Assembly (NCBI GenBank): GCA_020912385.1
Contig: CP087217.1
Location: 1,240,001-1,304,000 of the forward strand
DNA from: Neofusicoccum parvum
Lineage: Eukaryota > Ascomycota > Dothideomycetes > Botryosphaeriales > Botryosphaeriaceae
Reading direction: 5' to 3'
Length of the DNA: 64,000 nt
Under the pieces are notes generated by a model. It saw only the letters and a program-made list of their open reading frames with translations. It was not told the origin of the DNA and made no database searches. Positions 11,389 to 22,710 of the stretch are shown piece by piece; position 1 is the first letter of the stretch, and every line of letters starts with the position of its first letter. The position numbers and the translations under genes were made by a program.

Positions 11389-13176
11389 TTAACTCTCCTG
11401 CTCTTGAAACGCCTCTATCCCTTGCACTACCTTAAGTCCTGCAAGAACCTGCTCCGTCGTCCGCAAGGAGGCCTGGAGTGGCATCCCTGGAGGGTTCAAG
11501 TAGACACCAGCAAGTGTCCTTAGTACCTCAGCCATCGGGGCCAATTCGTCGTCCTCGATAAAATACCGATAGCGTGGCGTACCCAAGTAACCCAATCTCA
11601 AGGCTCTGCAGAGTTTCTCATAGTCGATGCCCTCTGTTAATTCCGGCACCGTGCGGCGAAGCTTCTTGAAGGTCTTTATATCATCGTCGAGCAGCGTCAG
11701 AATCTCCGGCAGGTACCCGTTGATGGGCAAAGCGTCGAAGTTCTGGCGTTGCAGCAAAGGAAACGAGCAGCTGCTCTCGTACTGCTCCAGCAGCTCATCC
11801 AAGGCCACGATCTCATCCCAGAACTTGAAGCAGAGCTGCTTCGCCAGGACTCCCTCCTGCAAGGTCCAAAGCCTCCTTTTCCACAGCGAGTAGCGGATCC
11901 TTATCAGCGCCTCTTCGCACGACCCGACATGGTGCGTGTACAGCGACGGGTCCAGCACGAGGACCTTCTCCGCCTTCGCGTACACCCAGCGAATGCGTCT
12001 GATGCTTTCCGAGTGGTAGGCGCCGCTGATGGGTACGCACATGACGTCGATCCAGAACGGAGGCGCGTCGGAGGCGGTGCTGGCACACCGCGCCAGCTCC
12101 TGCATCCGTGACAGCTGACAGGTTGGCAGCGCGTTGTCCTTCGTGTTGCCCAGCCCAGCTCTCCGGACGTGACTGATGGCGACGAATGCAGGATGGCGTC
12201 CCTGGGAGCACGGCGTTTCCAATACTTTCAGTTCTCGGGCTCCGCCCGCGGCGTTCTTGGCAAAGGTGAGAAGGGGAATCCGACTTGCGGCGAGGATGTC
12301 GGCTATGCGTGACGTATCAACTGTTTGCAATTGGCATTGGCAGTTTGGAGTGACGTGCTGAGGTTTTATGGAGGCCTTTTGAGATATCTCTTTGCTGCAA
12401 CGAACTTCGCTGCACGAGACATGGCTTCCATGGCCCTGGAAGTCTGCAGGACGCATGAAGGAGAGATAGTGTCGTAGGCGGAAGCTTTGCGGTAGATGCA
12501 CTACTTCATACGGACACCATCCTGCTTCACGCAGCCTCATGTTCATGAGCTCGAAATGAAGTGTTGACGATTGTTGTTCTTCGAGCCGGATAGATGCCGA
12601 GGGGAGCAAGATGTGCCGACAAGCATCCAGTGTTTCTATGAGGATCTGGACGGATATAACAATTGTGTAGAAGGTAGGAAGATCACCAAACTCCTTTGTC
12701 TGATCCATGTCTGATCGACATCTTTTGCTTGTCATGATCTTGTGGATAGCATCGTTTGCTGTCTTGATGCAAGAAGAGAACCTGTCCAAGTAGAAGTCGT
12801 CCTGGCGTATTGTTTTGTTCCTTTTCCCCATCTTCGAAACGTATGTGTAAATGTCGGCCATTGACAGTACCCGTTTTGCATCTAGAGTTTCGCGGATAAA
12901 ACTCGCGCAGCTCGTTATTTTTTGATCTCGGTTTGGCCGTGATCCGACGTAGAGAAGTTCTCCGAGCAAACCGAACCACAACCACGCTTGAACAAACGGC
13001 GCTAGGTGGTCGATGTCCATCAACCTCCGCTCTGCCACCTCTTCCAAATCAACTCCGGCACGGTTCGGATACGTAAGAAAGCCGAGGTCGTCATAGCAAA
13101 AGCGGTCATTGCAAACAAGATGGATTTGGAGCGGCGGGTTTGCGAGGTCCTCGGTGGGGAGCGGTAGATGGTCCAT
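11389..13176 (-). CDS. HET-like heterokaryon incompatibility domain protein
   Basis: A single-exon, 595-residue frame with an ATG at 13176. The second half carries a HET-type domain of the FVAISHV class: FVAISHV...GLGN with NALPTCQL (about residues 331-354), FWIDVMCVP (374-382), RRIRWVYAKAEKVLVLD (393-409), and LWKRRLWTLQEGVLAKQL (431-448). In most members the first motif reads AISHVW; here the Trp is replaced by Arg (HVRRAGLG). The N-terminal 300 residues are helical without a known domain. HET proteins act in non-self recognition and can trigger cell death on hyphal fusion; the partner locus cannot be inferred. Confidence 0.85.
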   Translation of the reverse strand: MDHLPLPTEDLANPPLQIHLVCNDRFCYDDLGFLTYPNRAGVDLEEVAERRLMDIDHLAPFVQAWLWFGLLGELLYVGSRPNRDQKITSCASFIRETLDAKRVLSMADIYTYVSKMGKRNKTIRQDDFYLDRFSSCIKTANDAIHKIMTSKRCRSDMDQTKEFGDLPTFYTIVISVQILIETLDACRHILLPSASIRLEEQQSSTLHFELMNMRLREAGWCPYEVVHLPQSFRLRHYLSFMRPADFQGHGSHVSCSEVRCSKEISQKASIKPQHVTPNCQCQLQTVDTSRIADILAASRIPLLTFAKNAAGGARELKVLETPCSQGRHPAFVAISHVRRAGLGNTKDNALPTCQLSRMQELARCASTASDAPPFWIDVMCVPISGAYHSESIRRIRWVYAKAEKVLVLDPSLYTHHVGSCEEALIRIRYSLWKRRLWTLQEGVLAKQLCFKFWDEIVALDELLEQYESSCSFPLLQRQNFDALPINGYLPEILTLLDDDIKTFKKLRRTVPELTEGIDYEKLCRALRLGYLGTPRYRYFIEDDELAPMAEVLRTLAGVYLNPPGMPLQASLRTTEQVLAGLKVVQGIEAFQEQES

Positions 13177-13998
13177 CGCAACAGGAGAGAATGGACCCGG
13201 AGATCTTAATAGAAGTATCCCTTAGAGGGCAACGAGTGATGCCTACGCTTATCTCGGCGGGGATCCGCCAGATTACATAATCGCAGCGTAAAAATTGCGG
13301 CTGAACAGCGTGCAGCGAGGCGAGTCTTGGCCTTGCTCCGTAACCATGTTGGGGGCGACGGGGCGCGGTACCAGAGCTGCGATACGTAGAATGGTGGCAG
13401 GCAGAAAGGTAGATGATTGACGAGTGTGACGCCATGCCCCTCCAACTTTTAAGCGCTTGTCCGGGGGTGACGGAGGTTTGCCTCAGCTGATCCAAGACGC
13501 GGCGCTGTTTGCCCAATGACGGAATTATCTTTCTGCCACATCAGCCGCGTGGTCTCGTTTCGCTAAACCTTTTGCGCCCGCTGTGGTGCAACCGGCCGCC
13601 GTGACAGCACTTTGCCAAAAACCGTGTTCTCCAGTGGGGACGAGCCTCAGATCTTTACTTTCTTTGGAACAATGGGCGCTGGCCTGTCCACCGCGCACCC
13701 GAGAAACTTTGGGGGCCAGAACGGGGGATGCAGTATATACGCCAGCGATTCAGCTGGCGGCGTGTTTCGACAGCTTCTCGTTACCCCTGCTTGCCTTTCA
13801 AGTTATGGACAATCATTCCTGAGCCAACGATATTAGCTGAGTAATCTGAGCCGTGAATCGCGTCTGCGCCTGGCTCATCCGCACGACAACAATTGCAATT
13901 GGGGAGAAAAGAAAAACATGGCGCGCTACCGTCGTAGACAAGCCGCGCTTCTTTTTTCATTATGCTGTTGCTGTATGCTCCCTTTCCACTGTGTCTAG
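13177..13998. other. Intergenic stretch that probably contains a missed 5' exon
   Basis: Must contain the first exon of the membrane protein called from 13999, because that frame has no usable ATG near its left end. Open frames at about 13583-13836 are candidates, but none offers a convincing donor. The left part is the HET gene promoter. Confidence 0.4.
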
Positions 13999-15456
13999 GC
14001 CACACTAACAGATGTGACAGCTTGGTTTGTCCTTGGGTTGCCAGCTGAGCAAATCTCCAGCTTTGTGCCAGGACAGAAACAAGATACCAGCAAATTTTCG
14101 CGCTCAAAATCAATCAAGCAGTATCGCCGTCGATGGGATGATGAGGGGTCAGAATACTTCCGGACCCAATGGGAGAATCCGTCCGCAATATTCACCGTCT
14201 TGCTTCTCATCGGTGGCGACATTGTACAGATGGCCATTGCACAACAAGCTGGCAGAAGCATCACTTTCGTTGCATTCAGTTTTGGATGGGTTAGCCACTC
14301 GTTTCGAGCACTCATGTCCGTTTTTGGTGACGGGACTTTCATGCCTTCTCCTGACTACCCGGCGGTCGTAATCACGGTGGGATCTTACATCAAGAAAGCC
14401 AATCAGTCATGGATTGTTGGCCGGCTTATCAGAGATCTTGAACATGAAATACGAAATGAGCACAAAAAAGACCCGGAAGCGCTGAATTCGGGCCTGGTCG
14501 TGACATTCTACGAAGCAAGCAAGGTGAGTAACAGCTGACATGACCTATGAAATGAGTGAGACTGATTGCATCAGAAGGAAAGAGGAACCGCGAAGACACC
14601 GAAATGGGATTGGTGGTGCACGAGCTTCTTCTTCACCTTGTCAATTCAGTTTGGCCTTACAGTCTGGCCATTCTACAAAGGAAACTGGGACATCTTCTTG
14701 CTAGCGGCAATTGGGACTATCCTCGCTCTGATCACAGGTTCTCTTCCCGAGTGGCGGAAGGAAAAGTACAAGTGCCGGCAAAAGACAAAGTCAACCTATG
14801 TTCTCACTCGAGGAAACGGCCATCAATACGCGTTCGTCATCGCGCCAGGCGAGAAAGACAACAAGAACGCACTCTATCTTGATGATTTGGCTGGCGCAAT
14901 TGAACGCGCCGGCTTTTGGACGCGATGCGTATCCATAGCCCTATCAGCTGCGTGGGTGGTCTTCTTAATATCCGCCGCAGGCATCGTTGATGACGCCTGG
15001 TTTCTGTTCGGAGTAGGTGCTGTGGGAATGATACAGAACGTCGTCGTAGCCGGAGTATCACGAGATTCCGCTGTGCATGGGATACCACTGCGGCGTATCA
15101 AGACATTTGGCACGAGCCCCGGGCATGGCAGACGTAAAGTCTCGGACGTTTTGTTGGAGATTGCAAGGTACGAGCCCAAGGATGGGGAAACGATAAGGAA
15201 CATTGAAGCCGCCATTGCCCTTAGACGAGAATTCCTTCCAGATCAATCTTTGAGGGATGACGAATGGAAGACATGGATGAAGATAGATAAAGATCTGGGA
15301 AAGCCACGACCAACCCGTCCTCTTCAAGACGATCCGCCTCATGATCAGCAACAGGCCCAGAATCACCTTCCACAACCGCATACAGGAAATGGCCATAGCC
15401 AGAGGCGCGAGAATGAGCCACCACAAAGCAGCGGGATTTCTGTACTCGCATATTGA
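13999..15456 (+). CDS. Multi-pass membrane protein, 5' exon not resolved
   Basis: Visible exons are 13999-14523 and 14575-15456, joined in phase 0 across a 51-nt intron (GTGAGT...ATCAG). The left frame is closed by a TAG at 13996-13998, itself a plausible acceptor, and the first codons read ATLTDVTAWFVLG, so translation begins in an unseen upstream exon. Six hydrophobic segments are visible: SAIFTVLLLIGGDIVQMAI, ITFVAFSFGWVSHSF, a segment at CTSFFFTLSIQFGLTVW, FLLAAIGTILALITG, CVSIALSAAWVVFLI and FLFGVGAVGMIQNVVVAGV. The FSFGWVxxxFxALxSVxGDGxxMPxPDYP pattern recurs in uncharacterised fungal membrane proteins. The C-terminal 60 residues are Gln/His/Pro-rich. Function unknown. Confidence 0.72.
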
Positions 15457-16142
15457 GAAATAATTTTCTGGTTTCTCTACACGAAAGGTATAGCCTACTC
15501 CCAGGATGAATAGTCAAAGATATGTTTCTTTGCGCAACGGGGCAAAGTACAGATTTATTTTAAAGTATATAGACAAGTTCTCCACCGGAACCACATCCAC
15601 GTCCGGAATGGATTTGGGAGTGGCCGTTATGCAGTGGCTTGGGTGACACCGTGACAAGCAGCGTCCTCCCAATCTCTACAGTTGAGGGCCAATCTCCCTA
15701 GGAGGGGTGGTATTACCCCTTCAACACCTTTATATAAAGGAACTACTCCTCAGCCTCCGTCGGATGCATCGCCTTTGGGCAACCTCGAGGGCCCTCTACG
15801 ACGCACTACAGTACTTATTTATCTTTTAGTGAGAGGCGATGAGGTCGACGACTTCTTGGCTGAGATGAGACGCCATTGATGCGAGTGGGACGTGCAGACT
15901 GGTATGCCAAAAGCAATGGGTCTGGATGAATTATGTAGAAACAATATATAAAAGACAAGTTGCACAAACGTAAATGTAAAGTAACAGATTGCGTCGGCTG
16001 GAAGATGTCTGCCAAAATACAACAGCACATGGCCCCCTGAGATCACACCAACACCAGAGTTCCACCCCATTGACCCAAATACGTCGTAACGCAACATGCA
16101 GGGCAGCTAAGAGGCAAAAGAGATACCGCAAAGGCAAAAGAA
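15457..16142. other. Intergenic stretch, nothing recognised
   Basis: Short, mutually overlapping open frames only. No repeat or RNA gene seen before the tRNA at 16143. Confidence 0.5.
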
Positions 16143-16276
16143 TGCGTCGGCCGGGAATCGAACCCGGGGCTCATCGAGACTTGGTGTTGACCTCCGGGGA
16201 GGCCTCCTCACGGAGGTGCTCCTTGAGGAGATGCAACTCTTGGCAACGATGAATTTTACCACTAAACCACCAACGC
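16143..16276 (-). tRNA. tRNA-Gly (anticodon GCC) with a long intron
   Basis: Read on the minus strand from 16276: acceptor GCGTTGG pairs with CCGACGC (one G-U), discriminator A at 16143. The D arm is GTTT-AGTGGTA-AAAT. The anticodon stem CATCG pairs with CGATG, and the T arm is CCGGG-TTCGATT-CCCGG. The loop TTGCCA gives anticodon GCC. An intron of 63 nt (16178-16240) sits after position 37. It is unusually long and GC-rich, with three nested or adjacent CCTCC/GGAGG-type inverted repeats. Mature length without the intron is 71 nt. Confidence 0.88.
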
Positions 16277-16958
16277 TAGACGAGTTTGTTACTGCTTGTT
16301 GAAAAAGGAAAGAGCAAGTTGTACTATAAAGTATAAAATTTTGAAAATTCGACGTTCCAGCATCATCCTGATATTGAAACATTCCCAAACCCTCATAGAA
16401 GCTTCGAGAGGGTTTGGACATGCATGTGACCAAGTTTGAAGCGGAATGCACTGCTGGAGGTTGAGATATTTCAAAGTGATTGCGGCTGTGTTCAATAGTG
16501 CGGAGCCCTGTCTCGCACTCCGCGATCGTGGGCAGAGCATCATTGAACCTATCGTCTAGCCATCAGGCCATCTCATTTCACATTACTGAGTAGTCTTTGC
16601 ACTGATTATGGCTGCTATCTACGCTAGACCGGCTGCCTTGGATCCTGTTGTGGCTTGAATGGAGATATCTGCGCGATGTTGGGCTGCTATCAGCAACGAT
16701 GAAAAACCACGAAAAACTGCCGACCATTGTGTGTACCCTGACGGCCCTTTTGAGTACCAGTAGCCCACAACGCACTTTCAACAACCGGAGTTTTCTCAAG
16801 CTGTACAGCCAGCCTCGAAATTAATATTTACGGTCTAGAATAAAAATTTGGCCAAGGGCCTGGACGAAAATGCCTATCGAGTAACGAGTCTGTAGATAAC
16901 GAGCAAGAGGGGTATCTATAACCATAAGAAGAAACACGATTCCCACCGAGTCACCAAC
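16277..16958. other. Intergenic stretch, nothing recognised
   Basis: Lies between the tRNA-Gly gene and the 3' end of the kelch gene. No coding or RNA signal seen. Confidence 0.5.
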
Positions 16959-18807
16959 CTACGCCATCTCATGCCTTTCAACAAAAGGTTCCGAACCTGC
17001 CAGCTCATGATGATCAAAGGTCGTGGAGAGCTCTGCCGGCTTCTGAGTCCCAGCATCGCCGAGTTCCGCCGGCTGCTCGGAATCACCTGCCATCTCGTGC
17101 TTTGCCGCTCCCACGGCCGACAGCTCCGATGGTCTGACACCACCAGATGCATTCCTCCTTGCACCTAGCATCCTTTTTCTCCAGAAGAACATTAGTAGGC
17201 ATATGATGGCGACGCCAGCGAAGCCACCAACTGCAGCCCCAACAATCGCACCCGTCGATATTCTCGATGACCCTGAAGACTGTTGAGCAGCAGGCGTTGC
17301 AGTCTCAACATTGGACTTCTCGAAAAGCTGCCTCAGCTGGTCATCGGCCCAGGACGTCGGAGTCGGCGTGGCCGCGATGCGGGAGGATACGACAACCGGC
17401 TTCTGGTACGACGCGCCGTCCGCCTTGAACTCGTCCAACCACTGCATGGTAGTCATGTCGAAGACCTTAATCCCCTGCTCGTAGAGATCATCATCGGCGA
17501 ATGCCTCATCAGAGCTCGTCTTGCTAGGATCAACGCCGCCGATGCTCAATAGGTACCTGCCCACTCCATGGCAAGTGTGATATATCCGGGGATCTGAGGA
17601 GTTATAGTCCGCCTTGGACCAAGTGAAGGACGGCAGTGAAAGGACGAAGACTTCATCTCTTTTACCATTCTCTGCCGCGTACCCTTCGTTGAAGAGGCCT
17701 CTGTTCAGAGCTGCCTGCCCCGAGTAAAGGAAGATTTCTCCTCCGTATTAGCGCAGGTTGCAGAGCGGGAGTCAGAGTCGACATACCGTACGTGCTGTTG
17801 GAACTATCCTGCACTCCAACAACGCAGAACCTGTCCCGATCCGATGGAACATCGCCGGAGACTGGCTGGTGGTACCATTTCGCACCAGCAACGTCAAAGA
17901 CCGCAACACTGTCCATGGACAACAGCTTCTCGTTTTCCGTAAACGAGGAGAGCGACGCAGCTTCCTGGCCGCCCATGGCGACAAGCAAACCGGATGATCC
18001 CCACGTAGGCACATGTACCATTCCTCCATACACAGCGGTCCCCGTATTTGAGTATTCGGTTGTTGAATTGGTCCAATTACGGGAATCGAAGTCGAAGAAT
18101 TGCAGACCCGGATCGGGAACATCCCCTGACAGCTCGCTTGTCTTCGGGCTTGTATGCGAGGACGAAATCCCGCCAAGATTGAATCCACCCGAAGCGCCGT
18201 ATGCGGACAGCCCATTCGCAGGTCTTGTCAGAGAAGACCAGGTCTGGTCAGCCGACAAGTCAAGTGAAGTCCATGTGCCACCCGCTTCCGAAGGCTTGAA
18301 AGTCCACAACGACTCTGCTGGTATGGGATCATTGCTTGCTTCTCCAAGGGAGGACCACTCTCCACCGTATGCGTAAGCGGCGCCCGATGGATCGACCCAG
18401 AAGCTCACGTAGTTCAGAAGCGGGCAGCTGCCTTTGTCGATCGTCTGCACTTCGGGCCCATTGCCTCGGCTTGTGTTGAATGGCTTGGTCAGGTCGATGG
18501 CAAGAGTGCTGTTCACTACATGACTCGTCAGCTTGTCTTCCCCAGACGTTCCACTGCGTCGGAGATCGCTTACATCTGTTGATTAAATTGTCACCGTCCA
18601 CACCGCCTGTCTCCTCCCCGCCGTCGATATACAGTTTATTGTCGCTGATAAAAGCTATTACCAGGTCAGAACAGGCTCTTCCAAGGCAGCCTCCCTCCGA
18701 TTTGCGGACTCACATCCATGATAAAAGCGTCTTTTGAACGTCGCACCAGAAGCGAGTTTCTGGTCGAGCTGAAGGCTGTGAATATCGTTGCCACGACGGC
18801 CAATCAT
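16959..18807 (-). CDS. Kelch-repeat protein with one C-terminal membrane span
   Basis: Four exons on the minus strand: 18714-18807, 18574-18654, 17787-18515 and 16959-17740. The three introns (59, 58 and 46 nt) have GTGAGT, GTAAGC and GTATGT donors. The joined frame is 561 residues. It opens with FKRRFYHGSFISDNKLYIDGGEE, the first blade of the fungal kelch family, and continues with repeated Gly-Gly/Trp blades (SAYGASGGFNLGG, YGGMVHVP, LYSGQAALNRGLFNEGYA, HTCHGVGRYLLSIGG). A membrane span AIVGAAVGGFAGVAIICLLM lies near residues 463-485, followed by a short basic cytosolic tail. No signal peptide follows the chosen ATG at 18807, and a stop lies just upstream, so a further 5' exon encoding one is possible. 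Similar proteins are wall- or surface-associated; function unknown. Confidence 0.82.
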
Positions 18808-19738
18808 TACTCAGAGACGAAGTGACTTATGAGGTCACATGAGTATGACTAAAGGTAGCTCAGTCCGATGGGAAAATAGAAGAGAGGTTTGAAATATCCT
18901 CGACCCGGCGGCATAATATGGGTCGCCTTCTTTTCCTGGGTCACAACATCGACCCTTGCACCCACTCACTTATTTCGCAGCCGCTGACCTCTGATGGCAC
19001 GCCGCAAGGACCGACTATTGAACCCTCTGGCCTCTCCCTGGCTTGACTGCATGCTATTGGGGCGTTGCACGAGCGGGAGTAAGCTGCCAAGATCTCACCA
19101 GCAACGCAGCACAGTCCTACAAAGAGTGCGATCACCATGTAGGAGCCGGCGAAATCCGTTCTTCCTCGGTCAACTGCGCCCCTACGTCCATTCTTATTTT
19201 CCCTTTCTTTGAACACTACGAGATCCTTTCAGTCGCTTTGACCATGCTGTTGCTGACCTCAGATACTCAACTCGCGGCCCCCAAAAGGACAAGTTTAGCC
19301 CCCGACGAATCAGAACGCTTGCCGAAAGGCCGGGACCCCCGTTATTACCAAGGCTGGGAAAGATGGCTGGATGCCTGACGTGGTGCTACGTCAGGCCTGG
19401 CTAGCTACCAACCCGTCCATGCTGCAGGCCTGCGGCTGACATGCGCACAGGCGACTGCAGGAAGTCCCCTTCTCAACAAGCAGTGGCGCCAAACCTTAAC
19501 CACATCCGGGCAGTGAATCAGCCGATCTTCCGCCCTTGGACTGCGGGTTGATCAGATGGCGCGGCCAATGCGAGCGCCCACAGCAATAGCTGTGGCAGGA
19601 AAAGCGCTGCCCCAATCCTGCGGCCCAGCCTCACCATCACAAATTCAACTACAAATAAATGGCCCGAATGTTCCTTTGCACTGCCGCAAGCCTCAACGTC
19701 CTTCGGTCGGCACGGTCCGCGCACTAACTTGAGCCATC
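18808..19738. other. Shared divergent upstream region of kelch and GH27 genes
   Basis: 931 bp between two genes reading outward. No gene or recognisable RNA seen. It should contain both promoters; no TATA box is evident next to either start. Confidence 0.5.
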
Positions 19739-22215
19739 ATGTTGTCCGCAACACGTGCACTTATTCCTTTGCTGTTTGCTCCACTCGTTGCTCGCGCCGA
19801 TGTCCTCCACTACGACACCACGCCGAACGGTTTCAAGGCACCGCCGAAAGGATGGAACAGCTTTGCACTGCAGGCATTGACCGACAGCCTCAAATTCCAA
19901 CTAAACCAGGAGAACGTGATCAAGCAGTGTGATGCCATGAGAAGAGAGCTCGGGGAATACGGGTACGAATACTGCTCTCTCGATTCTGGCTGGTCTTTAC
20001 CTTATGATGGCGATGACTATGGCCGCATCACGTACGACTCCGCATTGTTCGACATCCCCGCTCTAGCCGACCACCTCCACGACAACGGAGCAAAGCTGGG
20101 CATCTACATCCTTCCCGGATTCTTCAGCAACGATTTGAACAAAGTCATCTACGGCACAAACATCAGCCTCTCGTCAATACTGGCGGACGAAGCAGAGCCG
20201 TGTCGGGCGATGGCGCGGTGCAACATCAATTACGATGCACCGGGAGCACAGCAGTGGTGTGACTCAAACGTTCAACAATTTGCAGATTGGTAAGCGTTCC
20301 CATCCTGCTGCACGTCGAAACTCTAACAGTAAAGCAGGGGCGTCGATCTTCTGAAACTTGACTACGTCACTCCAGGATCTCCAGATGCAGGGGCGGACCT
20401 CTCTGTCAACAACAGCGGTAGTGTGGCTTGCTACCACAAAGCTATCGAGAAGGTCGGGAGGCCGATGCGACTGAACATCAGCTGGAAACTGAACCGGAAT
20501 TCCACATACTACGGCATCTGGAAGTCAAAGTAAGTCTGCTTTTGCCGCTCAGAAGAAGCGTCTTAGCTAATACATTGCAGTGCAGACTCCATGCGGACGG
20601 ACCAGGATATCAACAACAGCGGTCAGACAACCCTGGTGCAGTGGAGCACAGTGCAGCGTGCCATCGAACAATATCGACAATATATTCTCCTCCAATTGGA
20701 CAGCATAGATCCCCTGACCATCTATCCAGACATGGATAACCTCCTTGTTGCCAATGCAGAAACACTGACCGGCCTGACGGATCTCCAACGACAGTCCGTA
20801 ATGTCGCATTGGATTGGTGCGGGCTCAAACCTTATTCTGGGGTCTGATCTGACGCAGATGGATGATTTCGGCATGTCTCTGCTGAGTAATCCACTGGCCA
20901 ATGAGATCCTGAACTTCACCGCAAAGTACCCCATGGTTCCAACGAAGGGTAACACCAACGATGAGAAGGGCCAGCAGAAGCAGATCTGGATTGCTGGTCC
21001 GGATTCCGAGTCGGGGGTCACCGTCGTAGTTCTCGCCAATTACGGAGCCAATGGAAACAATGACCTTTTCGATTCCACCCCTGAGGATACCGATCAGGAG
21101 TTCCAGTTTTCACCAAAGGACCTTGGATTTTCCGGAGGTTCGACTTACACCGTGGACGATGTTTGGTCTTCGTCAAAAATCGAGCTTGACTGGGAAGACT
21201 CTCACACGTGGACACTCGACAAAGACGGTGCCGCCATCCTCCTCCGCTTCACTCCCTCGCTCAACAAATCAAACACTTCCAGCCAGTTCAAGAGAGCTCT
21301 CGCGGCGCCCAGACAACACATCAAGAAGAGAGCAACACCATCCTCAGTCTCTCCCACATCCACATCCAGCAGAGCGATCATCCTGCAGACTCAATCCGCC
21401 CTTCCGATTGAATCACCCCAATGCTGGGACGACGGCTTCAGCGCCCTTCCCGGCAACCTCACCGCCACCGACGGTCCAATTACGCCCGTGACTCTCCTCT
21501 ACCGCATGCGCCAGATGATCTGCAACAGCACCTGTGCCGCTCCCGAAGGCGTCAACGCCTCAGACGTAGCCATCTACTCCACCAACAACGGCGACACCTG
21601 CGAGATCTCCGTCGGCATCACCTCCGACCTGGAGGCGTACATGATCCGCACCACGCCACCGGTCGGGAGCCAGGCGCAACAGTGCTGGGACAGCACGTAC
21701 TACATCGTCGACGGCTGCATCACCAGCGAACGCAAGACGAAAGGCTGGTGGAACGGGTAAGTCCATCCCCACGCTCTCATCTCCACATCCCCCCAAAAAT
21801 CAACCGAATCGCTGACCAACCCCCCCTCAGCAACCACGTCTACCAATTCTACGAAGCCGGCTTCCGCAAGCTCAACAACGACAAATCCTACCACATCCTC
21901 TCCGCCCACTCCTCCATCTCGACCCACCTGCCCGCGTACACCGGCCCGGCCGTGCACAGCGCCGCCAACGCGTCCGTCTACATGCCCACGCCGTCGCCGG
22001 CCGCGAACCTTTCCGCGACGTCGACGGCCGCGGCCGGCAACCGCACGACCGTGTTCGCCACCATCACCGCCCCCGCGCCGACGGGCTCGGGCGGTTCCGC
22101 GGCGGCGACGCCGACGGACTCGGCGTCGGGGGCGGGGGAGGTGGTGGTGCAGTGGGGGAGGGTTTGGGCGGTCGGGGTCGGGGTTGGGCTGCAGGGGTTG
22201 CTCTTTTTGCTGTAG
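19739..22215 (+). CDS. Secreted GH27 family glycosidase (alpha-galactosidase-like)
   Basis: Exons 19739-20289, 20338-20529, 20581-21756 and 21831-22215 with introns of 48, 51 and 74 nt give 767 residues. A signal peptide (SATRALIPLLFAPLVARA) leads into the GH27 barrel: PPKGWNSF, YCSLDSGWS, LHDNGAKLGIYILPG, then GVDLLKLDYVTPG with nucleophile Asp at about residue 192, and MRTDQDINNS with the presumed acid/base Asp near 257. A beta-sandwich follows to about residue 515. The rest is an extra module with paired cysteines (QCWDDGF, ICNSTC, CEISVG, QCWDSTYYIVDGC), then a Ser/Thr/Ala-rich stretch and a hydrophobic end (GVGVGLQGLLFLL) resembling a GPI signal. GH27 enzymes hydrolyse alpha-galactosides or alpha-N-acetylgalactosaminides; the exact substrate is uncertain. 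Confidence 0.88.
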
Positions 22216-22710
22216 GTCTGGATGGGGAAAGGGGGTTTGGAGGGGTGGAGGCGTTGGTTGAGATGACCTTTTTTCTTGTGTAATATTACGTGTGAGATTG
22301 TCCATGTCAAAAAAAGTGATTGGATTGTGCCGGGTTTGGATTGGAGTTGTCGGCGTTGAGGTAAATAGCAAGCAAAAAGCAGCAATCTGTATTCCCAAAA
22401 TTGCAAAGCGTTGTACAAATTTCCGTAGTTCAATGACTCTTATTGCCTTTTCCTGATCTGAGTCGCCCGCTTAGCCGACCTCAGCCTCGTGCACTCCCAT
22501 GCGGCATAACACAGGATGGTTGGTGCTGAAAAATATCTCGAGTGTCTCACTCAAAAAGCACAACAAAGTGCGATTGACCTACCCATTATCACTTGCAAAA
22601 TTCTGCGTGGTCAAGCTTATTTATCTCAACCACGTATATTCTCTACTCTTCTCTATCAGCAGATTTCTGTGTATATCCGAAATACCGTCCGTGAGCATTC
22701 TACCCCACAC
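22216..22710. other. Convergent 3' region between GH27 and ARMT1-type genes
   Basis: Both neighbours end toward this stretch. No gene recognised; expected to hold the two 3' untranslated regions. Confidence 0.5.

Noticed and set aside
21421..22398. Long Arg/Pro-rich frames on both strands over the GH27 3' end
   Set aside because: Low-complexity shadows of GC-rich coding sequence; only the spliced GH27 frame is continuous with a family.
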